Below, one piece after another: positions 16,493-25,225 of a stretch of DNA of 64,000 bases (positions within the stretch are counted from its first letter, which is position 1; each line of letters opens with the position of its first letter). Origin of the DNA: DATDFB01 sp036522835 (GTDB taxonomy: Bacteria; Acidobacteriota; Thermoanaerobaculia; Gp7-AA8); NCBI GenBank assembly GCA_036522835.1, contig DATDFB010000256.1:5664-69663 (forward strand). The letters run 5' to 3'. The notes beneath the pieces were generated by a model. It did no database searches. It had not been told where the DNA came from and worked only from the letters and a program-made list of their open reading frames with translations. Made by a program: the position numbers and the translations under genes.

Positions 16493-19104
16493 ATTCCGGC
16501 GCCGCCGGCTTCCCGGCGGAGCGATACTTCCCAGTACAGCAACAATCCCTCCAGATAACGCCTCGTTCGCTCGAGACTAGAGTCGAGCGTGCGAGAGCTT
16601 CGCGCGATGTCGAGCGACTTCGCACGATTGTCAAAACGCCGCTGTACGTCCTCCATGATTTGCCGGGCCGTGTCATTCATGCCGATCAGAAGACCGAGCG
16701 TCAAGCTGCCAAGGTTTTCCTTGGCGCTGTCGAGATTGCCGGGTGTGGCGCTGGTCTCAGCGGCCTTGGTCTCATCGAAGAGATTCTTTGCGAGCGCGGA
16801 AATCGCCGCGCCAAGCGTTCTTTTTTGATCTTCCTTCAGCGTGTATCCCGCCAGAAGGTAGCGCGTGAAAACCGGGAGAATATACGTACAAACCTCGAAG
16901 ACGTCTGTGTTGCGGTGGCGCATCCAGTCGGTGGGAAACCCCTGTATCGTTTGTTCGGTTGGCCGGAAGAACTCTTCGACAATTGGCTCTGGATCGGCCA
17001 ACTTCAGGTCGGCATAGTCGAGAAATCCCTGCAGAACCGCGGCGGCATAGTGCAACGAGTGCTGATGCGGGTCAGCGTCCGTCTCGCGGCGCAGCCAGCA
17101 GAAGCGGACCGGTTTCAGCAGCTTGAGCCAGTCGATCAAAACGTCGGCATGATCCTGGCGATGACCGAGCACGAATGCCGAGACGGCGATGCCGGTGCAC
17201 ATCGAGCAGTCGCCATCGATGGAGCGGTGATGGTTTTGCGCGATCTCGGTGTCGACGCGGTCGAGCCGCTTGGTCAATGCGTCGCCGAACAGTCGCGGCG
17301 AATATCCCATCCGTTCCAGAAGGAGTGCGACCTCCAAAGTCGACAGGCCAGCTGGCGTGTTGACCATCTTGTCGCAGAGGATGTCCGCCTGGTTGAAGAT
17401 GAAATCGAAATGCGTGACGAGCCGGCCGCAATCTCTCCAGTCGGACGATTCGAACAACACCCTGAACGGGGAACCGTCGTGCAAGAATGTTTCCTTATGC
17501 TGGTAAGCCTCTCTGATGTCGATGCCACTGTCCCGGATGAGCCGGAGCCATGCCTTGTAATATTCGCGGAATGCGTAGAAGAAATACCGGTGACGGATGT
17601 TCTCAGGCGTTTTCTCGAGGGCGTCGGCCGCACGCTCGAACGCGCGTTCGGCATTCTTCGGCTTTTTAGCGGCGAGATAGAACCGCCCCAGCCGGTAGAA
17701 ACATTGCGACGCCTCGACGAACTGGTGCGACTTCAGATGCTCTTTTCCCAGCTCATCCATGGCGCGCTCCAGCGCCGGTAAATATCCGTAGATCGGTTGT
17801 TGACTTTCGACCCTGGAAATGACGACGAAATCATTTTCATAGTTCTTCGGAAGATCTTTGAAGATCCGCTCGGTGATGAGGATCTCGGTATGGCCACTGG
17901 GCGATTTGAGCTTCGCGGCGACGTTCAGGGCATCACCGCGGCGCATGGTCGGATCGGCATCGTAATAGGCATCTCCGCGATCGAGGGAGATGTGCAGCGC
18001 GAAACCGTCTTTGAGATCGCCGACGGCGATTCGCTCGGCATTGAAGTCTGGCAGTTCCTTCCAGATCCGGATGGCCCGCTTTAGAACTGTTTCTGTCGTG
18101 TTCAGATCGATTCGGGAAGAGGGAAAGCCGAAAATGCCGCCGTCGCTGGCCCAATCCCATAGCATGTACGGTTGGTACGCCGGCCCGAGGCATTCGGTCG
18201 TGAACTTCCGCAACTTGCTGAGGGCGCGGTGAATAGAGGCAAGGCGCATGTTTGAAGGTTGATCGGCGTATAGCTTCGAGTGGCCGATCACATCGACAGA
18301 GAGGAAAACGAACTCGGCTTTCGTGTTCCTTTCCGCTTCCCGCTGCCAGACTTTCTCGGCCACGATCTGAATGACGGGCCAGCTGTGGAACACGGCCTCC
18401 GGATTCTTCGCGGCGCTCGCCCAATCGTTCATGAACGGCTTCGAGTTTTCCAGCGGCGGCACGTGCAGCCGGAAAAACTGATCCGGCCACGACCATGCGT
18501 CGTCGGTGGATTTGATGGTCATCGACACGATGCGTTTCCATGAGATCTCAAAACCACAGCGTGCCAGAATGTCCGGCAGGGCAGAGCCGATGTCTGCGTC
18601 CGCCAGCTGGCCATGGAAAGTATTGATGACGTCTTGGACGGCGTTCGACGCGGGCTCCAGCCTCGCCGAGCGATAGTTCATGTAATCGTGAATGAGAAGT
18701 CGTCCGCCTGGAAGCAACCGGTCGAAAAGCGTGCGGAAGAGCGTTTCCGTGTCGGCCGCTCCGAGATAGCACAACACCCAGCGCATGTAGGCGGCGGTTG
18801 GCTGCCTGGGGAATTCGGGCAGGTCGGGTAAGTGGGTGGGCGGAAGCACCTCGACGTTTTCCAGGCCGCGGCTGCGCAGCGCAGACAGCGAGCCGGGATC
18901 GCGGTCGAGAGCCATGATGGACGCGCCGCGGGATACCATGTCGATACTGACGAAGCCGGGGCCGCAGCCCAGATCGAGCACGATGTCGCCGGGCTGGATC
19001 TTGCCGGCCTGCAAGTGTTCGTCAGTGGCGGGCTGCCAAATGCGATGCTGCTGCAGCAGTCGCTCGAACTCTGCGGCACTGTATCCGAATCGGTATTCAT
19101 CCAT
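16489..19104 (-). CDS. Methyltransferase - class III nucleotidyl cyclase-like - helical repeat fusion
   Basis: An 871-residue multidomain protein. Residues 1 to about 200 are a class I SAM methyltransferase ('VLDLGCGPGFVSID' at 42-55, 'LLPGGRLLIHDYM'). Residues about 262-445 resemble a class III adenylate/guanylate cyclase catalytic domain: metal Asp candidates D271 ('LSVDVIGHS') and D321 ('ASDGGIFGF'), and the transition-state Asn N394 in 'DALNVAAKL', but the usual Arg four residues later is Lys398. The rest (about 450-871) is alpha-helical and TPR-like. It overlaps the upstream two-TM gene by 8 bp. GC content looks lower than in the neighbouring his genes, hinting at transfer. Function unknown; a signalling or defence role is possible. 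Confidence 0.7.
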   Translation of the reverse strand: MDEYRFGYSAAEFERLLQQHRIWQPATDEHLQAGKIQPGDIVLDLGCGPGFVSIDMVSRGASIMALDRDPGSLSALRSRGLENVEVLPPTHLPDLPEFPRQPTAAYMRWVLCYLGAADTETLFRTLFDRLLPGGRLLIHDYMNYRSARLEPASNAVQDVINTFHGQLADADIGSALPDILARCGFEISWKRIVSMTIKSTDDAWSWPDQFFRLHVPPLENSKPFMNDWASAAKNPEAVFHSWPVIQIVAEKVWQREAERNTKAEFVFLSVDVIGHSKLYADQPSNMRLASIHRALSKLRKFTTECLGPAYQPYMLWDWASDGGIFGFPSSRIDLNTTETVLKRAIRIWKELPDFNAERIAVGDLKDGFALHISLDRGDAYYDADPTMRRGDALNVAAKLKSPSGHTEILITERIFKDLPKNYENDFVVISRVESQQPIYGYLPALERAMDELGKEHLKSHQFVEASQCFYRLGRFYLAAKKPKNAERAFERAADALEKTPENIRHRYFFYAFREYYKAWLRLIRDSGIDIREAYQHKETFLHDGSPFRVLFESSDWRDCGRLVTHFDFIFNQADILCDKMVNTPAGLSTLEVALLLERMGYSPRLFGDALTKRLDRVDTEIAQNHHRSIDGDCSMCTGIAVSAFVLGHRQDHADVLIDWLKLLKPVRFCWLRRETDADPHQHSLHYAAAVLQGFLDYADLKLADPEPIVEEFFRPTEQTIQGFPTDWMRHRNTDVFEVCTYILPVFTRYLLAGYTLKEDQKRTLGAAISALAKNLFDETKAAETSATPGNLDSAKENLGSLTLGLLIGMNDTARQIMEDVQRRFDNRAKSLDIARSSRTLDSSLERTRRYLEGLLLYWEVSLRREAGGAGI

Positions 19105-20059
19105 GGTGACGATGATGTCGGTCGAGCACGCTGCGGGCGTCCTCGCTCTTGTCGAGCAAGCGATCGCGAATCTCGAATGCCTTCGTCCGCTCCTCCGGAG
19201 TGTTCGTGGTCCAATGATGACGGATTTTGTGTCCCTGAGGGGTTAGATCGAACTGCGAGACGTAGATCTCATCGTAGATGCCCATGTCACGTTTCTCTTC
19301 GTCATTGAGCTTCGATGCCAGAACGATCTTGACGTGAATGCCGGCGACTAGTTGTTCCTCTATCAGCGATCTCACCTCGCTGGTAATATTGGAGAGATGC
19401 TCGACAATGAATACGCGCGTGATGACGATGCCTTCTTTGGCGCGTTTTACGTTGAGCTCGCGGTAGCGCTTCCCCTCCTTGTCAGACCAGGAGAAATCGG
19501 TCTTCACGTCGCTCGTGAAGAACGCATTGTGCTTTGTCGCGAGCAACTGGTCCTGCAGAATTGCGTAGAAGTTGAAGGGCTTGGCATCGTGGTAGATCTG
19601 TCCTCGGACCAGCCGGTTGATGTCTTGGCTGCACTGATCGAACACGAACCTTGCGTGTTCCAGGAACCAGGCATCACCGTGCTTCAGCAGCGTGGCGTAC
19701 CCCTGCAGTATGTTGGTGACGTACTGAGAGGACCCATGTGCACCCAAAATTTCGCGATCGACATTTTTCAATTCGAGAACATTGGTGATCAACTTCATCG
19801 TTTCATTTTCATCACGAAGCATCTTCACCATTTCGCTGTGAAGCTTCACGATCAAGCCTACGATCAGCGCCAGAAAGAAAGTAATAATGCCAGCCTCGTG
19901 TCGGTCGGTCAGCCATATGGCGACACCCAGAACAGTGGACACGAAAAGATCGATAAGGATGAATTCGTTATAGGTCCACGCGGTATAGCGCTGTCCCAAC
20001 CGTGAAAGGAGGGACCGCGCTGCCGCAGGCGTCGTCGTCGCTGCCGTGGTTTCTGCCAT
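19097..20059 (-). CDS. Two-TM membrane protein with cytoplasmic alpha/beta domain, unknown function
   Basis: A 320-residue protein starting with ATG at 20059; a longer frame would run into the upstream gene. Two adjacent membrane helices lie at about 30-75 ('ILIDLFVSTVLGVAIWLTD' and 'IITFFLALIVGLIVKL'), followed by a short amphipathic/coiled segment and a soluble domain with a beta-rich core ('GIVITRVFIVEH', 'HVKIVLASKL', 'DEIYVSQFDLTPQG'). The soluble part vaguely resembles degenerate phospholipase-D-like domains but no HKD motif is present. It overlaps the methyltransferase-cyclase gene by 8 bp, so the two form an operon: a membrane partner next to a cyclase-like protein. Not a recognised family. 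Confidence 0.6.
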   Translation of the reverse strand: MAETTAATTTPAAARSLLSRLGQRYTAWTYNEFILIDLFVSTVLGVAIWLTDRHEAGIITFFLALIVGLIVKLHSEMVKMLRDENETMKLITNVLELKNVDREILGAHGSSQYVTNILQGYATLLKHGDAWFLEHARFVFDQCSQDINRLVRGQIYHDAKPFNFYAILQDQLLATKHNAFFTSDVKTDFSWSDKEGKRYRELNVKRAKEGIVITRVFIVEHLSNITSEVRSLIEEQLVAGIHVKIVLASKLNDEEKRDMGIYDEIYVSQFDLTPQGHKIRHHWTTNTPEERTKAFEIRDRLLDKSEDARSVLDRHHRHHG

Positions 20060-20103
20060 AGTTGCCTCGCTAACGATGGGAGGCCCGATTTTATACCGGC
20101 ACG

Positions 20104-20961
20104 CTACGCTTTGCGTGCTTTGACGGCGAGCGTTTTGAATTCGTTGAACGAGCCCCGTCCGTCGGCGATCTCGCGGTAGAGCAGATCGTCGAACCACGTC
20201 TCGATCGCGAACCCGCTGTGCTTCAGCAGTCGCAGCACGCCCGCGGCGTCGGGGTATTTCTGCCAGAGCCACGGCTCAATCCAGTTGAATGGATCGGTAA
20301 AAATCAACGTGCCTCCGCCGCGCAGGATCCGGTGACACTCGCGGAACGCCGCTTCGGGGCCGTGCGGGAGACGGTCGACGATGTTGACGCTCAATACGAT
20401 ATCGGCGCAGCCGTCGACGAGCGGGAAGTCCTCGACGTCCGCGCGCGAGAGAACGACGTTGGGGGAGGGAGGGCGGGCGATGCGGAGCGACGAGAAGCCG
20501 TCTTTTGGGATGACAATGTCCATCGATTCTCCGGCGACGATGCGGCCGGCGAATTCGAGCATTGCCGGCGACGCATCGAGGGCCAGAACGATTCCGCGGC
20601 CGGCGAGTCTGGCGGCGTCGGATGCCACCCTTCCGACACCGCATCCGGCGTCGACGATCACCGGCTCGGGTCTCCCTGCGGCGACGAGCGCCTCCGCCAG
20701 GAACGACGAGATCGTCCGGTAGAGTCCCTCGTCAAGCCCGGAGTGCAATGTTTCGCAGCCGAACGCCCAGAGGGCTGCGTACCGTTCCGCATATGCCGAG
20801 TCGTATTTGCCCGGGTCTGGTTCCGAGAACTGCAGGATGCCGTTCTGTTTTCGAACGGCATGCGATGCGTCGGATGCGCAGACGAAACCTTCGTCTCGAG
20901 GAACGAGCGATGCGCGGCAGATCGGGCAGCGGATGAACGGTGCGACGCGCGCGAGATCCAC
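20104..20961 (-). CDS. Class I SAM-dependent methyltransferase with N-terminal zinc-ribbon-like segment
   Basis: A 285-residue protein. The GTG at 20961 is chosen because AAGGAGG sits 6 bp upstream, overlapping the hutH stop codon. Residues 8-35 contain 'CPICRASL' and a further Cys and His like a small Trm112-type zinc ribbon. The methyltransferase core follows with 'VIVDAGCGVGRVASDAA' (motif I), 'SRADVEDFPLVDG' and 'ILRGGGTLIFTDPFNW'. Substrate unknown. Third gene of the hisS-hutH unit. Confidence 0.75.
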   Translation of the reverse strand: MDLARVAPFIRCPICRASLVPRDEGFVCASDASHAVRKQNGILQFSEPDPGKYDSAYAERYAALWAFGCETLHSGLDEGLYRTISSFLAEALVAAGRPEPVIVDAGCGVGRVASDAARLAGRGIVLALDASPAMLEFAGRIVAGESMDIVIPKDGFSSLRIARPPSPNVVLSRADVEDFPLVDGCADIVLSVNIVDRLPHGPEAAFRECHRILRGGGTLIFTDPFNWIEPWLWQKYPDAAGVLRLLKHSGFAIETWFDDLLYREIADGRGSFNEFKTLAVKARKA

Positions 20962-20972
20962 GGCCGGCCTCC

Positions 20973-22688
20973 TTACCGTATTAGCGAGCCGGACTCGATC
21001 ATCTCGCGCACCACGCGCACGTCGCCATCGAGTATCCGATCGGTGACGATCGCGGGTACATGCTCGCGAATCCGTTCGTAAACCGCGCGAAGCTTCGGCG
21101 CGAGTCGCGGCGCAATCGTCTCGCGCCAACGTCCTGTCACGGCTGCGAACTGTTCCGCTTCCTCATTTGCTTCCGCCACGCTCTGCATCGGCGCGCTTAA
21201 TCTGTCGGGCGGTCGTTGCATCCCGATTCGCCAATCGGCCGCCTGGGCGGTGGTGAGCATTTCGATGGCGATGACGGCCTGGGCGTTCGCGAGGATCGTT
21301 CGGGCCTTGCGCGCCGCATGCGTCGACATGGACACGTGATCCTCGGAATTCGCCGAGGTTGGAATCGAATCGACCGAGGCGGGATGAGCGAGCACCTTGT
21401 TTTCCGACACCAAGCTCGCCGCCGTGTACTGCGCGATCATCAGCCCCGAATTGACCCCCGCGCATGTCGTGAGGTTGGGAGGAAGACCGCGGTTGTGGGC
21501 GACGTCGAGCAGCATCTGCGTGCGGCGCTCGGAGATGTTCGCGAGCTCGGCGATGGCGATGGCAAGAAAGTCCGCTGCGAGCGCGACAGGTTGTCCGTGG
21601 AAATTGCCCGCCGAATACGCGGGACCGTTGCCATCGGATTCCGCGGTGTCGGGGAAGAAGAGCGGATTGTCGGTTGCGGCGTTGATTTCGTTCTCTGCCA
21701 CGCGCCGCGCATAGCCGATTGCGTCGCGGCTGGCGCCGTGGACCTGCGGCGCGCAGCGCAGCGAATAGGCGTCCTGTACGGCGAGTGCCTTATCTTTTAG
21801 ATTGCTGTCGGCCAGAAAGTCTCGCATGCGCTTGGCGCTCGCCGCTTGACCCTCGTGGCGCCGCGCTTTGTGCACTTTCTCGTCGAGCGCGGCGGTGCGT
21901 CCACAGAGGACTTCGAGCGTGAATGCCGCCGCAGTATCGGCTGCATCTGCGAGCGACTCGGCATCGTTGACCGCCAACGCTAGCATCGCCGAGGAGAAAT
22001 TCGCACCGTTGATGAGCGCGAGTCCTTCCTTGTACGTCGGGCCCATCTCCTCGTCTCTCAGGTCGGCCAGCTCGTGCCGCAAGACGCCCGCGAGCTCCTT
22101 GGCGGGCCGAAGATCTGCCGGGGACGAAGCGAGAAAGAACGAGCCATGGCCGAGAAGCGTGACGAAGAGGTGGGACAGCGGACAGAGGTCGCCGCTCGCT
22201 CCCACCGAGCCGCGCAGCGGCACGAGCGGGACGACACCGCAATTCAGCATCGCCTGGACGATCTTAACCAGGCGCAAGCGGACACCGGAGTTACCTTTGA
22301 GGAAGGCGTTGAGACGCGTGAGGAGAGCGGCCCGCACGACCTCGGCCGGAAAGTAGTTCGAGCGATCGTCTGGATCGCTGTTGCCGCCGACCCCGACGGA
22401 GTGGCTGAGCAGCAGGTTGCGCTGGAGCAGGACCAGATCGTCGGGATGGATCATCTTGTCTTTGAACTCGCCAAAGCCAGTGGTCACGCCGTACACCGTG
22501 CGCGACGTTTCTCCCTGTCCATATGCCTCTTTATAGCGATCGACGATGCCGGCGATCAGTGCCTCCGCTCGGCGGACCACTTCGTCCGTCGCCGGATCGC
22601 GCTCGACTCGAATCGAAGGATCGCGTGCGACGAGTACGAGATCCTCGATCGATAGATGCTCGCCGTCGAGAGTTACAGCCGCGCTCAT
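20973..22688 (-). CDS. hutH: Histidine ammonia-lyase
   Basis: A 571-residue aromatic amino acid lyase. The Ala-Ser-Gly triad that cyclises to the MIO cofactor is at 164-166 ('GSVGASGDLCPL'). Tyr66 ('VYGVTTGFG') and His96 ('LLLSHSVGVG') are the HAL-type active-site residues; PAL and TAL have other residues at the latter place. 'EDHVSM' is also present. It converts histidine to urocanate. No other hut gene is nearby; instead it overlaps hisS by ATGA. It may be catabolic, or feed another pathway; the true substrate is predicted from H96 only. Confidence 0.85.
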   Translation of the reverse strand: MSAAVTLDGEHLSIEDLVLVARDPSIRVERDPATDEVVRRAEALIAGIVDRYKEAYGQGETSRTVYGVTTGFGEFKDKMIHPDDLVLLQRNLLLSHSVGVGGNSDPDDRSNYFPAEVVRAALLTRLNAFLKGNSGVRLRLVKIVQAMLNCGVVPLVPLRGSVGASGDLCPLSHLFVTLLGHGSFFLASSPADLRPAKELAGVLRHELADLRDEEMGPTYKEGLALINGANFSSAMLALAVNDAESLADAADTAAAFTLEVLCGRTAALDEKVHKARRHEGQAASAKRMRDFLADSNLKDKALAVQDAYSLRCAPQVHGASRDAIGYARRVAENEINAATDNPLFFPDTAESDGNGPAYSAGNFHGQPVALAADFLAIAIAELANISERRTQMLLDVAHNRGLPPNLTTCAGVNSGLMIAQYTAASLVSENKVLAHPASVDSIPTSANSEDHVSMSTHAARKARTILANAQAVIAIEMLTTAQAADWRIGMQRPPDRLSAPMQSVAEANEEAEQFAAVTGRWRETIAPRLAPKLRAVYERIREHVPAIVTDRILDGDVRVVREMIESGSLIR

Positions 22689-24121
22689 GGCTCGATCTCC
22701 GCCAGCAGCTTGCGCACGGCGTCGACGAGCTCCGCGCGCGGGACCGCTCGCTGTCCCGGCCGCGAGGCCAGCCACTCCTCGCGGTCGCCGACGTGCGCGG
22801 CCTTCTCGCGGCCGATGGCCATGTCCTTCAGCGTCACGATCCCCTGCGATTTCTCGTTCGACCCGTAGAGCAGCGCGATGGGGATCTCGCACAGGTCGCC
22901 GTACTTGAGCTGCTTGCCCATCGATTTCTCGTGGCCGAGGTACAGCTCCGTCGGGATGCCGGCGCGGCGCAACTCCCAGGTGATGGCCAGATAGTCATCA
23001 ATGAGCGCCCGGTCCATATTGATGACGAGCACGCGCGCCGTCGCTTTCCGTTCGCCGAGCTTTTTCAGATGGGTGAGTGCGGCGAGAAGGCGGTCGACGC
23101 CGATCGATGCGCCCGTTGCCGGAATGCGCTCATCGAGGAAACGAAGCACGAGATCGTCGTAGCGGCCACCGCCGAAGACAGAGCCGAATTGCGGGGCGTC
23201 GAGCACGACCGCTTCGAAGACCGGTCCGGTGTAGTACGCCAGGCCGCGGGCGATGGAGAGGTCGAGGGCGACGCGCTCGTCGCCATAGCCGAGGGCGTAG
23301 AGATGGCGCGAGATGCGGTCGACGACGTCGACCTCCGCGGCGGCGTCCGAAACGGCGGAGAAAAGCTCGCGCAACTGGGCCACGACGTCCGCGCGGCGCT
23401 CGGCCTTGACCTGCAGGAACGTCTCGATGCGATCGACCTGCTGACCCTGCAGGCCGAGGCCGGTGATCGGATCGCCGGACTCGTCGACGTAGCCCTCCAT
23501 CAGCTCTTTGCGCACTTTTTCCGGTCCGACTTTGTCGAGCTTGTCGAGGACGCGGAAAACGTCGACGCCCTGCTCTTTCGGGATCTCCGCGAAGTCGAGC
23601 AGCAGGTTGAGGACGGAGCGGCTCGAGAAACGGACGAGGTAGCGGTCGATCTTCAGCGCCGAGAGCGTGTCGCACATGCCGGCGATGATCTCGGTGTCGG
23701 CGACCTCGGACTCGACGCCGACGGAGTCGAGGTCGAACTGCGTGAACTCGCGGAAGCGGCCGGGCCCCGGCTTGTCGGCGCGCCACACCGGCGACTCCTG
23801 GTAGCGCCGGAACGGGCGCGGAAGCTGCTGGTACTGCGCGACGACGCGCGCGAGCGGCACGGTGAGATCGAAGCGGAGGCCGAGGGCGTCGTTCTCCGGC
23901 CCGGTGACCTGGAAGATCGACGCCAGCGCTTCCGCCCCCGCGGCGCTTCCTTTGAGCACGTCGATGTACTCGATCGCCGGCGTCATCAGCGGCACGAAGC
24001 CGTAGTTCTCATAGACGCCGCGGATGGTCTGGACCATGGCCTGCCGGGCCAGCATCTGATCGGGGAGAAGGTCGCGCAGCCCGCGCGCAATGCGCGGTTC
24101 GACTGTCGGGGTTGAAGGCAT
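22685..24121 (-). CDS. hisS: Histidyl-tRNA synthetase
   Basis: A 478-residue class II aminoacyl-tRNA synthetase. Motif 2 is around 'RYQESPVWRADKPGPGRFRE', the HisA signature 'GLAYYTGPVFEAV' and motif 3 'ASIGVDRLLAAL' are clear, and a C-terminal anticodon-binding domain starts near 370. It is an essential gene; its position upstream of hutH and the his operon places charging, breakdown and synthesis of histidine side by side. Confidence 0.93.
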   Translation of the reverse strand: MPSTPTVEPRIARGLRDLLPDQMLARQAMVQTIRGVYENYGFVPLMTPAIEYIDVLKGSAAGAEALASIFQVTGPENDALGLRFDLTVPLARVVAQYQQLPRPFRRYQESPVWRADKPGPGRFREFTQFDLDSVGVESEVADTEIIAGMCDTLSALKIDRYLVRFSSRSVLNLLLDFAEIPKEQGVDVFRVLDKLDKVGPEKVRKELMEGYVDESGDPITGLGLQGQQVDRIETFLQVKAERRADVVAQLRELFSAVSDAAAEVDVVDRISRHLYALGYGDERVALDLSIARGLAYYTGPVFEAVVLDAPQFGSVFGGGRYDDLVLRFLDERIPATGASIGVDRLLAALTHLKKLGERKATARVLVINMDRALIDDYLAITWELRRAGIPTELYLGHEKSMGKQLKYGDLCEIPIALLYGSNEKSQGIVTLKDMAIGREKAAHVGDREEWLASRPGQRAVPRAELVDAVRKLLAEIEP

Positions 24122-24183
24122 TTGAAATCCTCGCGAGGTGCCAGGCGCTCGAACCGACTGAGCGACCTCGGCATGGCCCGCGA

Positions 24184-25173
24184 TTATATCGTGTCGCCCG
24201 CGAGGAGAAGGACATCAGCGAAAAATTGCCGCGAGTCGATCCAGCGCGCGGCGATCTCGAATCCGGTCCGCCGCGCGAGCGCGTCGAGGGCGCCGTCGTC
24301 GAACTTGTAGGAGTTCTCGGTGTGGATCGTCTCGCCGGCGGCGAACGCGATCTCGATGCCGAGCACGTCGATGGCCACGCGTTGCGCGGCCGTGCTGACG
24401 ATGTGCATCTCGATGCGGCTCTCCGTCTCGTTGAAGAACGCGCGGTGCCGGAATTTCGAGAGGTCGAAGTGGCCGCCGAGCTCCGCGTTGATGCGGACGA
24501 GGACGTTCAGGTTGAACGCCGCCGTGACACCGAGAGCATCGTCGTACGCGGGGTCGAGGATGCTCCTGTCCTTGCGGCGGTCGGCGCCGAGAAACAGGGC
24601 GTCGCCCGGCCTCAGCGTGCCGCGGATCGCCAGGAGCAGCGTCTCCTGCTCCTGCGGGTCGAGGTTGCCGATCGTCGAGCCGAGGAAAAGGACGACGTTG
24701 CGCGGCGCGGGATCGGTGAGCATCGGCGGCAGAACGCCGGTGATCGATCGAAAGTCAGCGACGACGGCGTTGACGGTGAGGCCCGGGTAATTTTCGAGCA
24801 GCGCTTTGGCCGTTTGGCGCAGCAGGTAGCCGTCGACGTCGATGGGGATGTATTCGAGCGCCGCCTGCTGGCGGGTGAGGTGATCGAGGAGCAGGCGCGT
24901 CTTCCGCGAGGTGCCGCTGCCGAGCTCGATCAGGCGCACCGGCGCGCCGAGGGTGGCGGCGATCCCGGCGCCGCCGCCGCTGAGGATCTCGGTTTCGCAG
25001 CGGCTGACGTAGTACTCGGGGAGAAAACAGATCGCTTCGAAGAGTGCGGAGCCGAGGTCGTTGTAGAAGTACTTCGGAGGAAGCGTTTTCGGCGATGCCC
25101 TGAGGCCGGCGCGGACGTCGGCGGCGAAATCGTCGCGTTGCGCGACATGCTCCGTGAGCGTGAAACGCGTCAT
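24184..25173 (-). CDS. egtD: L-histidine N-alpha-trimethyltransferase (ergothioneine/hercynine synthesis)
   Basis: A 329-residue EgtD-type methyltransferase (DUF2260 family). Typical segments are 'PPKYFYNDLGSALFEAIC', 'PEYYVSRCETEIL', the SAM loop 'IELGSGTSRKTRLLL', 'FLGSTIGNLDP' and the C-terminal 'ETIHTENSYKF'. It makes hercynine from histidine. The usual partner EgtB is not in this window. First gene on the minus strand of the histidine region, 62 bp before hisS. Confidence 0.88.
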   Translation of the reverse strand: MTRFTLTEHVAQRDDFAADVRAGLRASPKTLPPKYFYNDLGSALFEAICFLPEYYVSRCETEILSGGGAGIAATLGAPVRLIELGSGTSRKTRLLLDHLTRQQAALEYIPIDVDGYLLRQTAKALLENYPGLTVNAVVADFRSITGVLPPMLTDPAPRNVVLFLGSTIGNLDPQEQETLLLAIRGTLRPGDALFLGADRRKDRSILDPAYDDALGVTAAFNLNVLVRINAELGGHFDLSKFRHRAFFNETESRIEMHIVSTAAQRVAIDVLGIEIAFAAGETIHTENSYKFDDGALDALARRTGFEIAARWIDSRQFFADVLLLAGDTI

Positions 25174-25225
25174 CCGCCGATTCTAATGACTAACCGCGCG
25201 GGGCGTGTGTCGTCGAATCGTCGCG

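Noticed and set aside
16407..16676. Longer frame through the his leader region ending in a Thr/Ile run
   Set aside because: It is the wrong frame of the CAC/CAT repeat; the His-reading frame with its own ATG, promoter and attenuator explains the sequence better.
20962..21129. Upstream extension of the methyltransferase gene over hutH
   Set aside because: The extension lies inside hutH coding sequence and is Arg-rich; the GTG at 20961 has a perfect AAGGAGG.
22689..22892. 68-residue N-terminal extension of hutH
   Set aside because: It overlaps hisS in another frame and is not HAL-like; the ATG at 22688 gives the ATGA overlap and the normal family length.
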